Positions 54,610 to 63,675 of a DNA stretch of 64,000 bases are shown here, piece after piece. A model generated the notes under the pieces. The model made no database searches, was not told the origin of the DNA, and saw only the letters and a program-made list of their open reading frames with translations. The DNA is taken from positions 88,203 to 152,202 of the forward strand of contig NZ_BQHW01000014.1 in assembly GCF_021602025.1 (NCBI RefSeq), in the 5' to 3' direction. How positions within the stretch are numbered: the stretch's first letter is position 1; each line of letters begins with the position of its first letter. Source of the stretch: Pseudomonas ceruminis (lineage in GTDB: Bacteria > Pseudomonadota > Gammaproteobacteria > Pseudomonadales > Pseudomonadaceae). A program made the position numbers and the translations under genes.

Positions 54610-56556
54610 TCAACGCCAGGGCGCGGGTTCACCGACCAGCTGCCCCTGAATCCCTTCGACCCCCATTTGCGCCAGCACAAGGCGCTCCCCTTCCGTCTCG
54701 ACCCGTTCGGCTATCAACGGCAAGTCGATACTGTGGGCCGCGCGTTGAATCGCCTCGATGAACAGGCGTTTATGCTGTTCGTGGTCAATGTTGCGAACGT
54801 AACTGCCGTCGATCTTCAGGTAGGCCAGACCCAGGTGCACCAGGTTGCCAATCCTGTTGAAACGCCCGCCAAAACGCTGCAACGCCAGCCCGAAGCCAAG
54901 CCCGTGCAGGCGCCGGGCCAGGTGTTCGAGTACAGCCTGCTCGGGGAGCTGCTCTTCGCCGATTTCCAGGACCAAGCGCGGCCCCAGCGCGATGTGTTGG
55001 CCCAGCAGTTCGTAAATCCGTTGCAACGCCTTGGGGTCAGCCAGGGTTGCGGCCGACAGATTCAGCGCAAGCACCTGATCATGACCCTGCAGATGCGTCA
55101 GCACTTTTTCCAGCACCAGGACATCCAGCCGCGGCATCCAGCCGAAACGCTCCAGCCAAGGCAGGAAGCGGCCAGCCGGCAGAGCCTCGCCCTGGCCGTC
55201 GTGCAAGCGTGAAATGACTTTGTGGTGGCGCACGCGTTGCGGTGCCTTGCAATCCACCACCGGCTGGAAGAACAGTTCGAACTGGTCTTTGAGGAAGGCC
55301 TGATCCAGCCGCGCTCGCCAGTCATGATGGCTTTCGCCAGCGATCGCCTGAGCCCCCTGCTCCAGGCACATCCAACCTGGCGTCAGCTGGCTCTCGGCGC
55401 GCGCCAGGGCCTCATCGGCAAGATGCAAGAGCGCCTGCGGTGCGTCGCCGGGGCGAAAGGGTACAAGGCCAATAAAGGCAACCGGATCAACGTCGGTGGC
55501 ACCGGTCTGGTGCAGGCTCTGCAAGGCCGCTTCCAGCGCCTGGGCAAGGTGCACGGCATCTTCCTGCACCATGCCCGGTGCCAGCACCGCAAACTCGCCG
55601 CCCCGACTGCGAGCGATCAGGTTTCTGGTTGCCGGGTAGGCGTCACAGGTACGGCACAGCTGTTCGCCCACCGCTTGCAGCAGCTGGTCGGTACGTTGGC
55701 CCCCCAGGCGGGTGTTGAGCCCTGACAGGTCGCGCACGCGCAGCAACAGCAAGTAGCCTGCTCGCCCTTCCTCCCGGTGGCTTACGCAGGCATCGAGCTG
55801 CATGTCGAAGTAGCGGCGGTTGGCAAGCCCGGTCAAGCTGTCCTGATAAGACTCGGCACGCAGCCGCTCGCTGCGTTCGGCCTGTTCGTTGAACAGGGCC
55901 TTGAGCTTCTCGACCATCTGGTTCATCGCCTGGACCACACGGCGCAGCTCGGGCGTGCGGGGCAACTCGGGCAGGCTCAGGAACTCACGGCGGGCAATGG
56001 CATGGGATTGTTCGACCAGGTAGTCCAGCGGACGCAACTGGCGTCGCAGCAACAAGGCTCCCAGCACCGCACTCGCCGCGCCGCAGAGCAGCAGCCAGCC
56101 CAGGCTGCCCAATGCACTCTGCCAGAGCTTGGCGATGGCGAACATCGGATGGCTGATTACCTCGACTCGGGCGGCCTGTTGCCAGCCACGGCTGACAATC
56201 GCATCACCGCCGGCCGCTTGCAGTCCGAGCAAATGGACGAACCAGGCTGGCACACCGCCGGGGTCTGGTTCTGCGTGGCGCTCGACCAGTACCGCGTTGG
56301 ATGCCTGGTCGATGACTTTGATGCTCGTGTAATAGCCACTGTCGAAGATCGAACTGACCATGAGCTCGACCATGGCTGGGTCGTCGATGTTCGGCGTCAG
56401 CGCCAGCGCCAACGCGGTGGCTGCGTCCTGGGCGTGGGAGCGCAACTGGTTGACGTACTGGCTGCGCGAGCTTTCCAGGCTGACCATGAAGCTGCCGCTG
56501 AACGCGACCACCAGGAACAGGCAAATGGCCAACAGCAATTGTTTGAACAGTGACAT
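54610..56556 (-). CDS. lapD: LapD, c-di-GMP receptor controlling adhesin cleavage
   Basis: A 648-residue inner-membrane receptor. Helix 1 (LLLAICLFLVVAFSGSFMV), a periplasmic LapD/MoxY domain (~25-150), helix 2 (~155-175) and a HAMP linker are followed by a degenerate GGDEF (ARSRGGEFAVL) and a degenerate EAL (FFQPVVDC...HKVISRLHDG, with KVI where the catalytic EAL would be). Both domains should therefore bind but not make or degrade c-di-GMP. Bound LapD sequesters LapG in the periplasm. lapG lies 10 bases upstream on the same strand. No lapA adhesin gene is adjacent. Confidence 0.95.
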   Translation of the reverse strand: MSLFKQLLLAICLFLVVAFSGSFMVSLESSRSQYVNQLRSHAQDAATALALALTPNIDDPAMVELMVSSIFDSGYYTSIKVIDQASNAVLVERHAEPDPGGVPAWFVHLLGLQAAGGDAIVSRGWQQAARVEVISHPMFAIAKLWQSALGSLGWLLLCGAASAVLGALLLRRQLRPLDYLVEQSHAIARREFLSLPELPRTPELRRVVQAMNQMVEKLKALFNEQAERSERLRAESYQDSLTGLANRRYFDMQLDACVSHREEGRAGYLLLLRVRDLSGLNTRLGGQRTDQLLQAVGEQLCRTCDAYPATRNLIARSRGGEFAVLAPGMVQEDAVHLAQALEAALQSLHQTGATDVDPVAFIGLVPFRPGDAPQALLHLADEALARAESQLTPGWMCLEQGAQAIAGESHHDWRARLDQAFLKDQFELFFQPVVDCKAPQRVRHHKVISRLHDGQGEALPAGRFLPWLERFGWMPRLDVLVLEKVLTHLQGHDQVLALNLSAATLADPKALQRIYELLGQHIALGPRLVLEIGEEQLPEQAVLEHLARRLHGLGFGLALQRFGGRFNRIGNLVHLGLAYLKIDGSYVRNIDHEQHKRLFIEAIQRAAHSIDLPLIAERVETEGERLVLAQMGVEGIQGQLVGEPAPWR

Positions 56557-56566
56557 TGGCGCTCCT

Positions 56567-57259
56567 TCAGTAAACCGGCTCGGCCGGGAACCCTTCGGCC
56601 TGCATTTTTTTCAGCACGTCCTGCCAGCGTGACAGGCGCTTGGTGTCACCGACTTTCCTGTTGCCCGTGGCCCCGGCGAGCCACAGGCCTTCACCATTGA
56701 AGGCGTAGACCGGCAACAGGTCGGTACGTTGGCTGGCTGGCTTGATCGCATCCATCAGGCTGTCGAGCACCAGTGGCTGTGCTTGTGGGCTTGAATAATA
56801 GGTCAGCACCATATGCGCGCGATTCTGGCGCAAGGCCTTGACGTAGGTAATACGCAGCTTCTCGCTGGAAATGCCCATGCGCCTCAGGCTGAAATACTTG
56901 GCGATAGCATAGTCTTCGCAATCACCGGCACCCTTGATCAGCGACTGGATCGGTGTGGCCCAGTAATCGACCTCGTGCCACAGGTCGATGTCTTCGACAT
57001 AGCGCAGCTGCTGGTTGAAAAACAGATTGACCACCTTCAGGCGCTGAAGCTCGGTGCGTTGGCTTTGCGTGGCCATCAACGTTTGCCAGGCATCGATGCG
57101 GCCTTTGCCAGCACCCAGCGGGCCATACAACGCCTGTGACTTGCGACTGATCTCGGCAAAATCCCAGTCTGCGTGCAAACCGCCCAGTGGCAAGCCCGCC
57201 AGCAGCAGCGCCAGGCCGATTCGTTGTATGGCAGCGTTGAGCGTCCCGGGTATCGCCAC
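56567..57259 (-). CDS. lapG: LapG, periplasmic adhesin-cleaving cysteine protease
   Basis: A ~230-residue transglutaminase-like (BTLCP) protease. A signal peptide ends near LGGLHA, then DWDFAEISRKSQALYG. The triad is Cys in GAGDCEDYAIAKY, His in NRAHMVLTYYSS and Asp in PLVLDSLMDAI. In P. fluorescens and P. putida LapG cuts the N-terminus of LapA to release biofilms and needs calcium. The start is uncertain: GTG at 57259 (VAIPGTLNAAIQRIGL) gives a sensible signal peptide. It lies upstream of lapD on the same strand. Confidence 0.92.
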   Translation of the reverse strand: MAIPGTLNAAIQRIGLALLLAGLPLGGLHADWDFAEISRKSQALYGPLGAGKGRIDAWQTLMATQSQRTELQRLKVVNLFFNQQLRYVEDIDLWHEVDYWATPIQSLIKGAGDCEDYAIAKYFSLRRMGISSEKLRITYVKALRQNRAHMVLTYYSSPQAQPLVLDSLMDAIKPASQRTDLLPVYAFNGEGLWLAGATGNRKVGDTKRLSRWQDVLKKMQAEGFPAEPVY

Positions 57260-57420
57260 GGCGAAGACCTGTTCAGACCTTTTTGAATGCAGCGATGGTG
57301 GGGCCTGACCATTTAAAAGACAATGGCACCCTGCAATCACGGCACCGGTTGTCGGGCTGACCCTACTTTATGGTTATCACTTTGTGTGTTCGCTTCCTTT
57401 GGCTCGCGTCTTCATCCACC

Positions 57421-57433
57421 ATACTTGAAGTAT
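57421..57433. promoter_or_regulatory. Palindrome between lapG and the GntR gene
   Basis: ATACTT-G-AAGTAT is a perfect 13-base palindrome in the 269-base divergent intergenic region, about 96 bases before the GntR start and 162 before lapG. GntR-family operators are often short AT-rich palindromes, so autoregulation, possibly including lapG, is plausible. Confidence 0.45.
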
Positions 57434-57528
57434 TGATTCACCCCCCTCAACGCATTCGGGTTTGACAACCGGTCTTGCCTGTCACTAGTTTCATTGGATC
57501 CAACTTTCGTCATCGAGGCAGACTCCGC

Positions 57529-58218
57529 GTGGCCGAGAAAATCAAATTGAGCAACGTGTTGGTAAGCGAACAGGTGCCCGCCCACCTAGCCCGTGGCGTG
57601 ATCGAAGAACGCTTGCGCAGTGCCATCCTCGACGGCCGCCTGCCACCGGGTACTGCCGTGCGTCAGCAAGAGCTCGCCACCCTGTATGGCGTCAGCCGTA
57701 TGCCGGTGCGTGAAGCCCTGCGCCAACTGGAGGCGCAATCGCTGCTGAAAGTGGAAATGCACAAAGGCGCGGTTGTCGCGCCCTTGATCGGCGAAGATGC
57801 GGTCGACACCTACGCCCTGCGGGTGTTGCTCGAGTCCGAAGCGCTGCGCCAATCCATTCCTCTGCTAGAGGCCGAAGACATCGCCCGCGCGCGTGGTTAC
57901 ATCCGGCAATTGGAAACAGAAACCCGGCACGCGGAAATCGGCCGCCTCAACCGCCTGCTCCACATGGCGCTGTATGGCAAGGCGCAGAACCAGAAGCTGC
58001 TGCGCCTGATCGAGAACGAGCTCAATGAAGAGGAGCGATTTCTACGATTCCATCTGTCTTCGATGGGGCTGGGCAAGCTGACCCAGGACGATCACAACGC
58101 GCTGGTGAATGCAGCCAGCGACAAGCGGGTGGATGAGGCGATCAGGGTGCTGGAGCAACATCTGAACAATGGGGCGCGCGTGATCAGGAATTACTTGGAC
58201 AAGCAGGCGGCCCAGTAG
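57529..58218 (+). CDS. GntR-family transcriptional regulator (FCD subfamily)
   Basis: A 229-residue FadR/FCD-type GntR regulator. The winged helix has LRSAILDGRLPPGTAVRQQELATLYGVSRMPVREALRQLEAQSLL (residues ~28-73), followed by an all-helical FCD domain with LRVLLESEALRQSIPLLEAEDI and LNRLLHMALYG. The start GTG at 57529 has a GAGGCAG site; an upstream in-frame TTG is less likely. Divergent from lapG and upstream of the fecI-like gene. Its ligand and targets are unknown. Confidence 0.88.
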   Translation: MAEKIKLSNVLVSEQVPAHLARGVIEERLRSAILDGRLPPGTAVRQQELATLYGVSRMPVREALRQLEAQSLLKVEMHKGAVVAPLIGEDAVDTYALRVLLESEALRQSIPLLEAEDIARARGYIRQLETETRHAEIGRLNRLLHMALYGKAQNQKLLRLIENELNEEERFLRFHLSSMGLGKLTQDDHNALVNAASDKRVDEAIRVLEQHLNNGARVIRNYLDKQAAQ

Positions 58219-58266
58219 CAGGGCAAAACAGCAAATCACGGTTGCAAACGTCCGCGCCCCGGCAAA

Positions 58267-58287
58267 CAATGAGACTAATTATCATTT
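58267..58287 (+). promoter_or_regulatory. Fur box upstream of the fecI-like gene
   Basis: CAATGAGACTAATTATCATTT resembles the 19-base Fur consensus GATAATGATAATCATTATC, best in its right half (ATTATCATT). It ends 16 bases before the sigma-factor ATG. Iron-repressed expression of the fecIR-receptor unit is the expected consequence. Confidence 0.7.
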
Positions 58288-58303
58288 ATGCCGACAGCCC
58301 GTC

Positions 58304-58807
58304 ATGCCTTCCAACAATTCCGTGCACACACTCTACAGTGATCATCACAACTGGCTGAATACATGGCTGCGCAGCAAGCTGGGCAATGCTGCCGATGCCG
58401 CAGACCTGGCACAGGACACGTTCGTACGCTTGCTGCAACGCCAGGAGCACATGCAACTGAACGCGCCACGAGCCTTCCTGCGGACCATCGCCCGTGGCCT
58501 GGTGATCGATCACTGGCGGCGTGAAGCGTTGCACCGCGCCTATCTCGATGCCTTGGCGCAGCTGCCTGAGGCGCAAGTACCGTCTGCCGAAACCCGCGAG
58601 CTGCTGCTGGAGTTGCTCGAACGCATCGCACGGATGCTCGATGGCCTCAAGCCCAAGGTTCGCCGGGCGTTTCTGCTGGCCCAGTGCGAGGGGCTGAGCC
58701 ACAAGGCAATCGCCGAGCAGATGGGAATATCGCTCCGTTCGGTCGAGCGCCATGTGGCCGACGCGCTCTACCATTGCTATCTGTTGCGCTACGAAGAGGC
58801 GCATTGA
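58304..58807 (+). CDS. FecI-like extracytoplasmic-function sigma factor
   Basis: A 167-residue ECF sigma factor of the iron-starvation group. Region 2 has LYSDHHNWLNTWLRSKLGNAADAADLAQDTFVRLL and RAFLRTIARGLVIDHWRR; region 4 has LEGL-like CEGLSHKAIAEQMGISLRSVERHVADALYHCY. It would direct RNA polymerase to the receptor gene downstream once released by the FecR-like protein. It ends directly before the fecR-like GTG. A Fur-type site precedes it. Confidence 0.93.
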   Translation: MPSNNSVHTLYSDHHNWLNTWLRSKLGNAADAADLAQDTFVRLLQRQEHMQLNAPRAFLRTIARGLVIDHWRREALHRAYLDALAQLPEAQVPSAETRELLLELLERIARMLDGLKPKVRRAFLLAQCEGLSHKAIAEQMGISLRSVERHVADALYHCYLLRYEEAH

Positions 58808-59767
58808 GTGGTGCCCTCCGCCAAGGCCGTGAAGCAGGCCATTGAGTGGATGCTTTGCCTGCGTGAGCGTGGAAACGACCCCAGGCTGTTGCAGCAATGC
58901 GAGCAATGGCGCAACGCCGGACCGGAACATGAACTGGCCTGGCAAAGGGTGCTGGCGCTTCATCACGACCTCGACCTGCGCGCCGTTCCAGGGGCCAGTG
59001 TTGCCCTGCAGACGCTGGAAACCAGCCAGCGGCGGCTGCGACGTCGCCAGGCCCTCAAGCTGCTGGGTGGAGTGGCCCTGGTGGGCACGGCTACCTGGCT
59101 GACGAAAGACCTCGACAGCGTCAGCGCATGGACCTCCGACTACGCCACCGCAACCGGCGAGCAACGCAGCGTCGGGCTGCCCGATGGCTCGTTGTTGCAA
59201 CTCAATACCCGCAGCGCCGTGGACCTGGCCTTCACGGCCCAGCAGCGCATGATCCACCTCAAGCACGGTGAATTGATGCTTACCTGTAGCCAGGCAGCCG
59301 ACCAGGCACGACCGCTATTGGTACAAACGCGTGATGCCCTCCTCGAGGGTTTCGAGGGGCGCTTCACTGTCCGACAGGACGATGACTGCACAAGGGTCAG
59401 CGTCAGCCAAGGCACCGTTGCGATACATCGTCCCAGCGATGGCAACCTGCAGTGGATCGGCAGTGGGCAGGACTGGCGGCTGGACTCAGCGGGTGCCCAG
59501 CGCCTCGAACAGGTGGACATGGACGCCGCAGCCTGGACGCAAGGGCTGATCGTCACCCGTGACATGCGCCTGGCCGATTTCCTCGCGCAGGTGAGCCGTT
59601 ATCGTCATGGCTACCTGAGCTGCACTGGCGACATCGCAGACCTGCGTTTGTCGGGCGTATTCCGCCTGGAGGACCCGGAACGGCTGCTGCAATTGCTACC
59701 GCAGACGCTGCCAGTGCACTTGCGCCAACGCACACGCTGGTGGATTCGGCTGGAGCATGTGGCCTGA
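58808..59767 (+). CDS. FecR-like anti-sigma/sigma regulator
   Basis: A 319-residue FecR protein. The cytoplasmic N-terminus binds sigma (AIEWMLCLRERGNDPRLLQQCEQWRNAGPEHELAWQRV), a helix near residues 84-98 (LLGGVALVGTATWL) crosses the membrane, and the periplasmic part has the FecR domain (YATATGEQRSVGLPDGSLLQLNTRSAVDLAF) and STN-like end. It passes the signal from the loaded receptor to the sigma factor. The start is GTG at 58808 or the next GTG; both follow the fecI-like stop without a gap. Confidence 0.92.
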   Translation: MVPSAKAVKQAIEWMLCLRERGNDPRLLQQCEQWRNAGPEHELAWQRVLALHHDLDLRAVPGASVALQTLETSQRRLRRRQALKLLGGVALVGTATWLTKDLDSVSAWTSDYATATGEQRSVGLPDGSLLQLNTRSAVDLAFTAQQRMIHLKHGELMLTCSQAADQARPLLVQTRDALLEGFEGRFTVRQDDDCTRVSVSQGTVAIHRPSDGNLQWIGSGQDWRLDSAGAQRLEQVDMDAAAWTQGLIVTRDMRLADFLAQVSRYRHGYLSCTGDIADLRLSGVFRLEDPERLLQLLPQTLPVHLRQRTRWWIRLEHVA

Positions 59768-59865
59768 TTTCAATATTCGGTAAATATTTTGGCGGGTGTT
59801 ACGTAGGCATCCGGCTAGGACAGTAAGCGACGCTTTCTGCCCTTAACGATCCGACGGACTTCCCC

Positions 59866-62352
59866 ATGCCCATTGCTTCACGCTCAGCACGTGCCACAAC
59901 CGAGAATGATTTTCGACCTGTCTTGAATTCAGCCATGCTTGGCAAAGCAGTCCGCGCCGCGCTATTCGGCACCGCGCTTGTCATAACCGCTGCGCCAATG
60001 CTGGCACAGGCAGCCGAACCGACGCCGCTCGGCCAACAATATGCGATTCCCGCTGGCCAATTAAATGACGTGCTCAACCAGTTTGCCCGTCAGGCTGGCA
60101 TCACACTGTCGAGCACGCCGCAATTGACAGGTGAACTGAAGTCCAATGGCTTGCAGGGCCACTATGCGACCGACCAAGCGTTACGCCAGTTGCTCCATGG
60201 CACCGGGCTTGAGGCCGTCAGCCAGGATGGGCACAGCTACGTCCTACGTGCCCAGCCACAAGAGGCCGCCCTCGCACTCCCGGACACCGATGTTCGAAGC
60301 TTCACCCTGGGTAACGCGTTAGGCAGCATGGAGGGCTACAACGCGACCCACAGCCAGGTCGCGACCAAGACCAGCACGCCCCTGGTGGAAACCTCGCAGT
60401 CCGTGTCGGTGGTGACCCGTCAGCAAATCGATGACCAGGGGTCGCAGACTGTCGCCCAGGCCATGCGCTACACCCCGGGTGTGCTGACCAACCCCTATGG
60501 CGCCACCCATCGCTATGACTATGTGGCGATGCGTGGCTTCAACGATGGCTCGGTGGACAACATCTACGTCGATGGCCTCAAGTCCATGGGCGACAACGGC
60601 ACCTACAGCACCATGCAGGTAGACCCTTACTTCCTGGAGCGTATCGACATCCTCAAGGGCCCCTCCTCGGTTCTCTATGGCCGCAGCTCCCCTGGTGGCC
60701 TGGTGGCACTGACCACCAAGAAGCCTCTGTTCGAGGCCTACCACCAGGTACAAGCTACCGTGGGAACGCAAGGGCAACGTGGCATGGGCTTCGACTTCAG
60801 CGGCCCGCTGGATGATGACAAACGCATTGCTTATCGCCTGACTGGCCTTGCAGATGCTTCCGACACGCAGTTCAACCACACCAAGGAAGAACGCTACGCC
60901 ATTGCCCCGTCGATGAGTATCGACTTCACCGAAGATACGTCGCTTACTCTCCAGGCTTACCTGCAGCACGACCCCAATGGGGGCTATCACGGTGGTAACC
61001 CGGCAGACGGCATGCTGCACAAACGTAACGGGCAGCGGCTGTCCGACCACTTCTTCGAAGGCGAGCCGGGGATCGACAATTACGAACGGACCCAGCAATC
61101 GTTCAGCTACCAGTTCGAGCATCGCTTCAACGACGTCTTCACTGCACGGCAGAACTTCCGCTACCAGGATTCCGATGTGTCGATGGACCAAGTGTACTCA
61201 GCGGGCTGGGCCGATGCCGACAGCAATATCCTCAACCGCGCCTATACCGGTGGTGACGAGCGTCTGCATTCGTTCATCATCGATAACATGCTGCAGGCGG
61301 AGTTCTTCACCGGCACAGCGAAACACACGCTGCTGCTGGGCACCGACTACCAACGGCGCAAGGCCGATGTAGAGTGGCGCTACGGTACGGTCGACCCGCT
61401 CGATGCCGGGAATCCGCATTACGGTAATGGCAACCTTCAGGTACTGGGCGAAAACCGCTACCAACGTCGCTTGCAGCAGACCGGGGTGTATCTGCAGGAC
61501 CTGGTCGAACTGGACCAGTGGCGCTTCTCGCTGGGGCTGCGTCAGGACTGGGTGAAGGTCTCGGAAGAGAACCGTGACAGCGACAGCAAGGTCAGCGACC
61601 AGCGCTCCAAGTTCACCACGCGCGCCGGTGTGTTGTATCTGTTCGAGAACGGTATTGCGCCCTACGTCAGCTATTCGGAATCGTTCAATCCCAATACGGT
61701 TTCCGACCAGGACGGCCGCCCGCTGGCACCAACCGAGGGCACTCAGTGGGAAGCCGGTATCAAGTACCAGCCACCGGGTAGCGACAACCTGTTCACTGCA
61801 TCGGTGTTCCGCATCGAGCAGGAGAACCTGGCATCCAAGCAGCCGAACGAAGACTTCTATCGCCCAGTAGGTGAAGTGCGCTCCCAAGGCCTGGAGCTGG
61901 AAGCCCATGTGCAGGTGACGGATAACCTCAAGCTGTTGGGTGGTTACACCTTCACCGATATCGAGTACTCCAAGTCGATGCCGAGCCTGGTGGCAGGCAA
62001 CCTCGACAACAGGGGTAACTCGCCGACCCAGGCACCGAAGCAGATGCTCTCGCTGTGGGCCGATTACAACTTCCGCCAGGGCCCGCTCGACGGTCTGCGT
62101 CTGGGTGGGGGGGTACGGTACGTGGGATACAGCTGGGTGGATGCGGAAAACAGCATGAAGGTGCCCTCCTACACCTTGTTTGACGCCTCGGTCGGCTACG
62201 ACCTTGGCAAAGTCGGGCTCAAGGGTGTGGATGTACGCCTGAATGCCAACAACCTGACCAACGAGACCTACATCACTTCGTGCGCCAGCCTGAATTACTG
62301 CTACATGGGTGAGGAGCGCAATGTCAGCGCTACGGTCAGCTATCAGTTCTGA
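59866..62352 (+). CDS. TonB-dependent siderophore receptor with signalling domain (FoxA/FhuA family)
   Basis: An 828-residue transducer receptor. After an extended leader and signal peptide (AALFGTALVITAAPMLAQA, to residue ~47) comes the STN signalling domain (YAIPAGQLNDVLNQFARQAGI, LRQLLHGTGLEAV), the plug (TSQSVSVVTRQQIDDQGSQT; FLERIDILKGPSSVLYGRSSPGGLVAL) and a 22-strand barrel ending in SATVSYQF. It resembles hydroxamate receptors for ferrioxamine. An internal ATG at 59935 could be the real start, giving a standard signal peptide. It follows fecIR and would be controlled by them. Confidence 0.92.
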   Translation: MPIASRSARATTENDFRPVLNSAMLGKAVRAALFGTALVITAAPMLAQAAEPTPLGQQYAIPAGQLNDVLNQFARQAGITLSSTPQLTGELKSNGLQGHYATDQALRQLLHGTGLEAVSQDGHSYVLRAQPQEAALALPDTDVRSFTLGNALGSMEGYNATHSQVATKTSTPLVETSQSVSVVTRQQIDDQGSQTVAQAMRYTPGVLTNPYGATHRYDYVAMRGFNDGSVDNIYVDGLKSMGDNGTYSTMQVDPYFLERIDILKGPSSVLYGRSSPGGLVALTTKKPLFEAYHQVQATVGTQGQRGMGFDFSGPLDDDKRIAYRLTGLADASDTQFNHTKEERYAIAPSMSIDFTEDTSLTLQAYLQHDPNGGYHGGNPADGMLHKRNGQRLSDHFFEGEPGIDNYERTQQSFSYQFEHRFNDVFTARQNFRYQDSDVSMDQVYSAGWADADSNILNRAYTGGDERLHSFIIDNMLQAEFFTGTAKHTLLLGTDYQRRKADVEWRYGTVDPLDAGNPHYGNGNLQVLGENRYQRRLQQTGVYLQDLVELDQWRFSLGLRQDWVKVSEENRDSDSKVSDQRSKFTTRAGVLYLFENGIAPYVSYSESFNPNTVSDQDGRPLAPTEGTQWEAGIKYQPPGSDNLFTASVFRIEQENLASKQPNEDFYRPVGEVRSQGLELEAHVQVTDNLKLLGGYTFTDIEYSKSMPSLVAGNLDNRGNSPTQAPKQMLSLWADYNFRQGPLDGLRLGGGVRYVGYSWVDAENSMKVPSYTLFDASVGYDLGKVGLKGVDVRLNANNLTNETYITSCASLNYCYMGEERNVSATVSYQF

Positions 62353-62374
62353 GCCTGCCTACCTTCGCTGCGAA

Positions 62375-62406
62375 GCCAGCGCCTGATACCAGGTGCTGGC
62401 TTTTTC
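62375..62406 (+). terminator. Rho-independent terminator after the siderophore receptor gene
   Basis: GCCAGCGCCT and AGGTGCTGGC form a 10-base stem with one G-T pair, followed by TTTTTC. It lies 23 bases past the receptor stop and 30 bases before the PepSY gene, so that gene is either on read-through or its own promoter. Confidence 0.85.
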
Positions 62407-62435
62407 GTTTCTGGTGATTTTGGGAGTTTGCTCAG

Positions 62436-63620
62436 ATGCGCCAATTGTATGTCTTGCTGCACCGCTACCTGGGCCTGGTGATTGCCGCGTTTCTTGCCCT
62501 TGCCGGGCTCACCGGCAGCCTGCTGGCGTTTCATCATGAACTGGATGAATGGCTGAACCCAGGCTTTTACGAGGCGCCATCCGAGGGTGTGGTCCAGCAG
62601 CCGGGTGCGCTTGTGGATAAGTTGCAGGCGGAACATCCGCGCTTGCAAGTCTGGTACATGGAGTATCCGCAGGAGGCAGGCCATTCCGCCTTGCTGGCAA
62701 TGGTCCCGCGTAATGACCCGCAGTCGGGCGAGCCCTATGCCGAGAAGAACACCGTGTTCTACCTTGACCCCGTCACTGGGCAGACCCTGGGCCAGCGTTA
62801 TTGGGGTGAGTGCTGTTTCTCGCGGGAGAACTTGATGCCGTTCATCCTGGAGCTGCACTACAGCCTGGCCTTGCCGGGCAATTGGGGCCTGCTGCTGATG
62901 GGCGTGGTGGCCATCCTGTGGGTTGTGGATTGTTTCATTGCGCTAGTGCTGACGCTACCCAGAGGGCGCCCGTTCTGGCGCAAGTGGGGGACGGCGTGGA
63001 AGATCAAGGGCGGCCACGCCTATCGGCTTAACATGGATATCCACAGGGCTAGCGGACTGTGGCTTTGGTTATTGCTGTTGCCCATCGCCATCAGCAGCGT
63101 TGCGATGAACCTGCCGGCGCAGGTCTTCAAACCGGCGGTGTCGTTGTTCTCACCGGTTGAGCCGAGTGTGTATGAGGCGCGTGGCGCGTTGCCGAAGGAG
63201 GCCCTTGGGGTAACCAGGCTTAACTACCAACAGGCCTATCAGCGGGCACAGGAGGAAGGCTCGCGGCTAGGGCTGATGGCCCCAATCGGGGAGCTGTACT
63301 ACAGCTTCGAATACAACTTCTATGGTGCCGGGTTTGGTCAGCATGACACCGATGCCCATGGCAAGTCCTGGCTGTTCTTCCATGGCACCGATGGCCGCTT
63401 GCTAGGCCAGGAAATCGCCGGGCAAGGCACGCTGGGTGAACAGTTCTACCGACTGCAACTGCCCATACACGGCGGCCGGATCATCGGCATGACCGGGCAG
63501 ATCCTTATCGCGATACTGGGTGTTGTGATTGCAGTGCTTTCCTTTACCGGCGTGTACATCTGGTGGCGCAAGCTGCAGGCACGACGGATGGGCAAAGCAC
63601 GCAAGGTCGCAATGCAATAA
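62436..63620 (+). CDS. PepSY-associated membrane protein (siderophore-iron reductase type)
   Basis: A 394-residue PepSY_TM protein with about four membrane helices: YLGLVIAAFLALAGLTGSLLAFHHELDEWLNP near the start, LLLMGVVAILWVVDCFIALVLTLPRGRPFW, ASGLWLWLLLLPIAISSVAMNL and a C-terminal ILIAILGVVIAVLSFTGVYIWWRK. Conserved histidines in helices fit heme or iron binding. Such genes beside ferrioxamine-type receptors (PiuB/FoxB-like) are thought to help release iron by reduction at the inner membrane. Role inferred from context. Confidence 0.85.
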   Translation: MRQLYVLLHRYLGLVIAAFLALAGLTGSLLAFHHELDEWLNPGFYEAPSEGVVQQPGALVDKLQAEHPRLQVWYMEYPQEAGHSALLAMVPRNDPQSGEPYAEKNTVFYLDPVTGQTLGQRYWGECCFSRENLMPFILELHYSLALPGNWGLLLMGVVAILWVVDCFIALVLTLPRGRPFWRKWGTAWKIKGGHAYRLNMDIHRASGLWLWLLLLPIAISSVAMNLPAQVFKPAVSLFSPVEPSVYEARGALPKEALGVTRLNYQQAYQRAQEEGSRLGLMAPIGELYYSFEYNFYGAGFGQHDTDAHGKSWLFFHGTDGRLLGQEIAGQGTLGEQFYRLQLPIHGGRIIGMTGQILIAILGVVIAVLSFTGVYIWWRKLQARRMGKARKVAMQ

Positions 63621-63632
63621 CCCAGAAAGGAC

Positions 63633-63665
63633 AAAGCCCCTGTCTGCAGCGCAGACAGGGGCTTT
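63633..63665. terminator. Terminator of the rRNA operon and PepSY gene
   Basis: AAAGCCCCTGTCTGC and GCAGACAGGGGCTTT form a perfect 15-base stem with a 3-base loop, between the PepSY stop and the end of the first 5S gene. A and T at the stem ends let it act on both strands. Confidence 0.92.
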
Positions 63666-63675
63666 GGGTTTGAAT

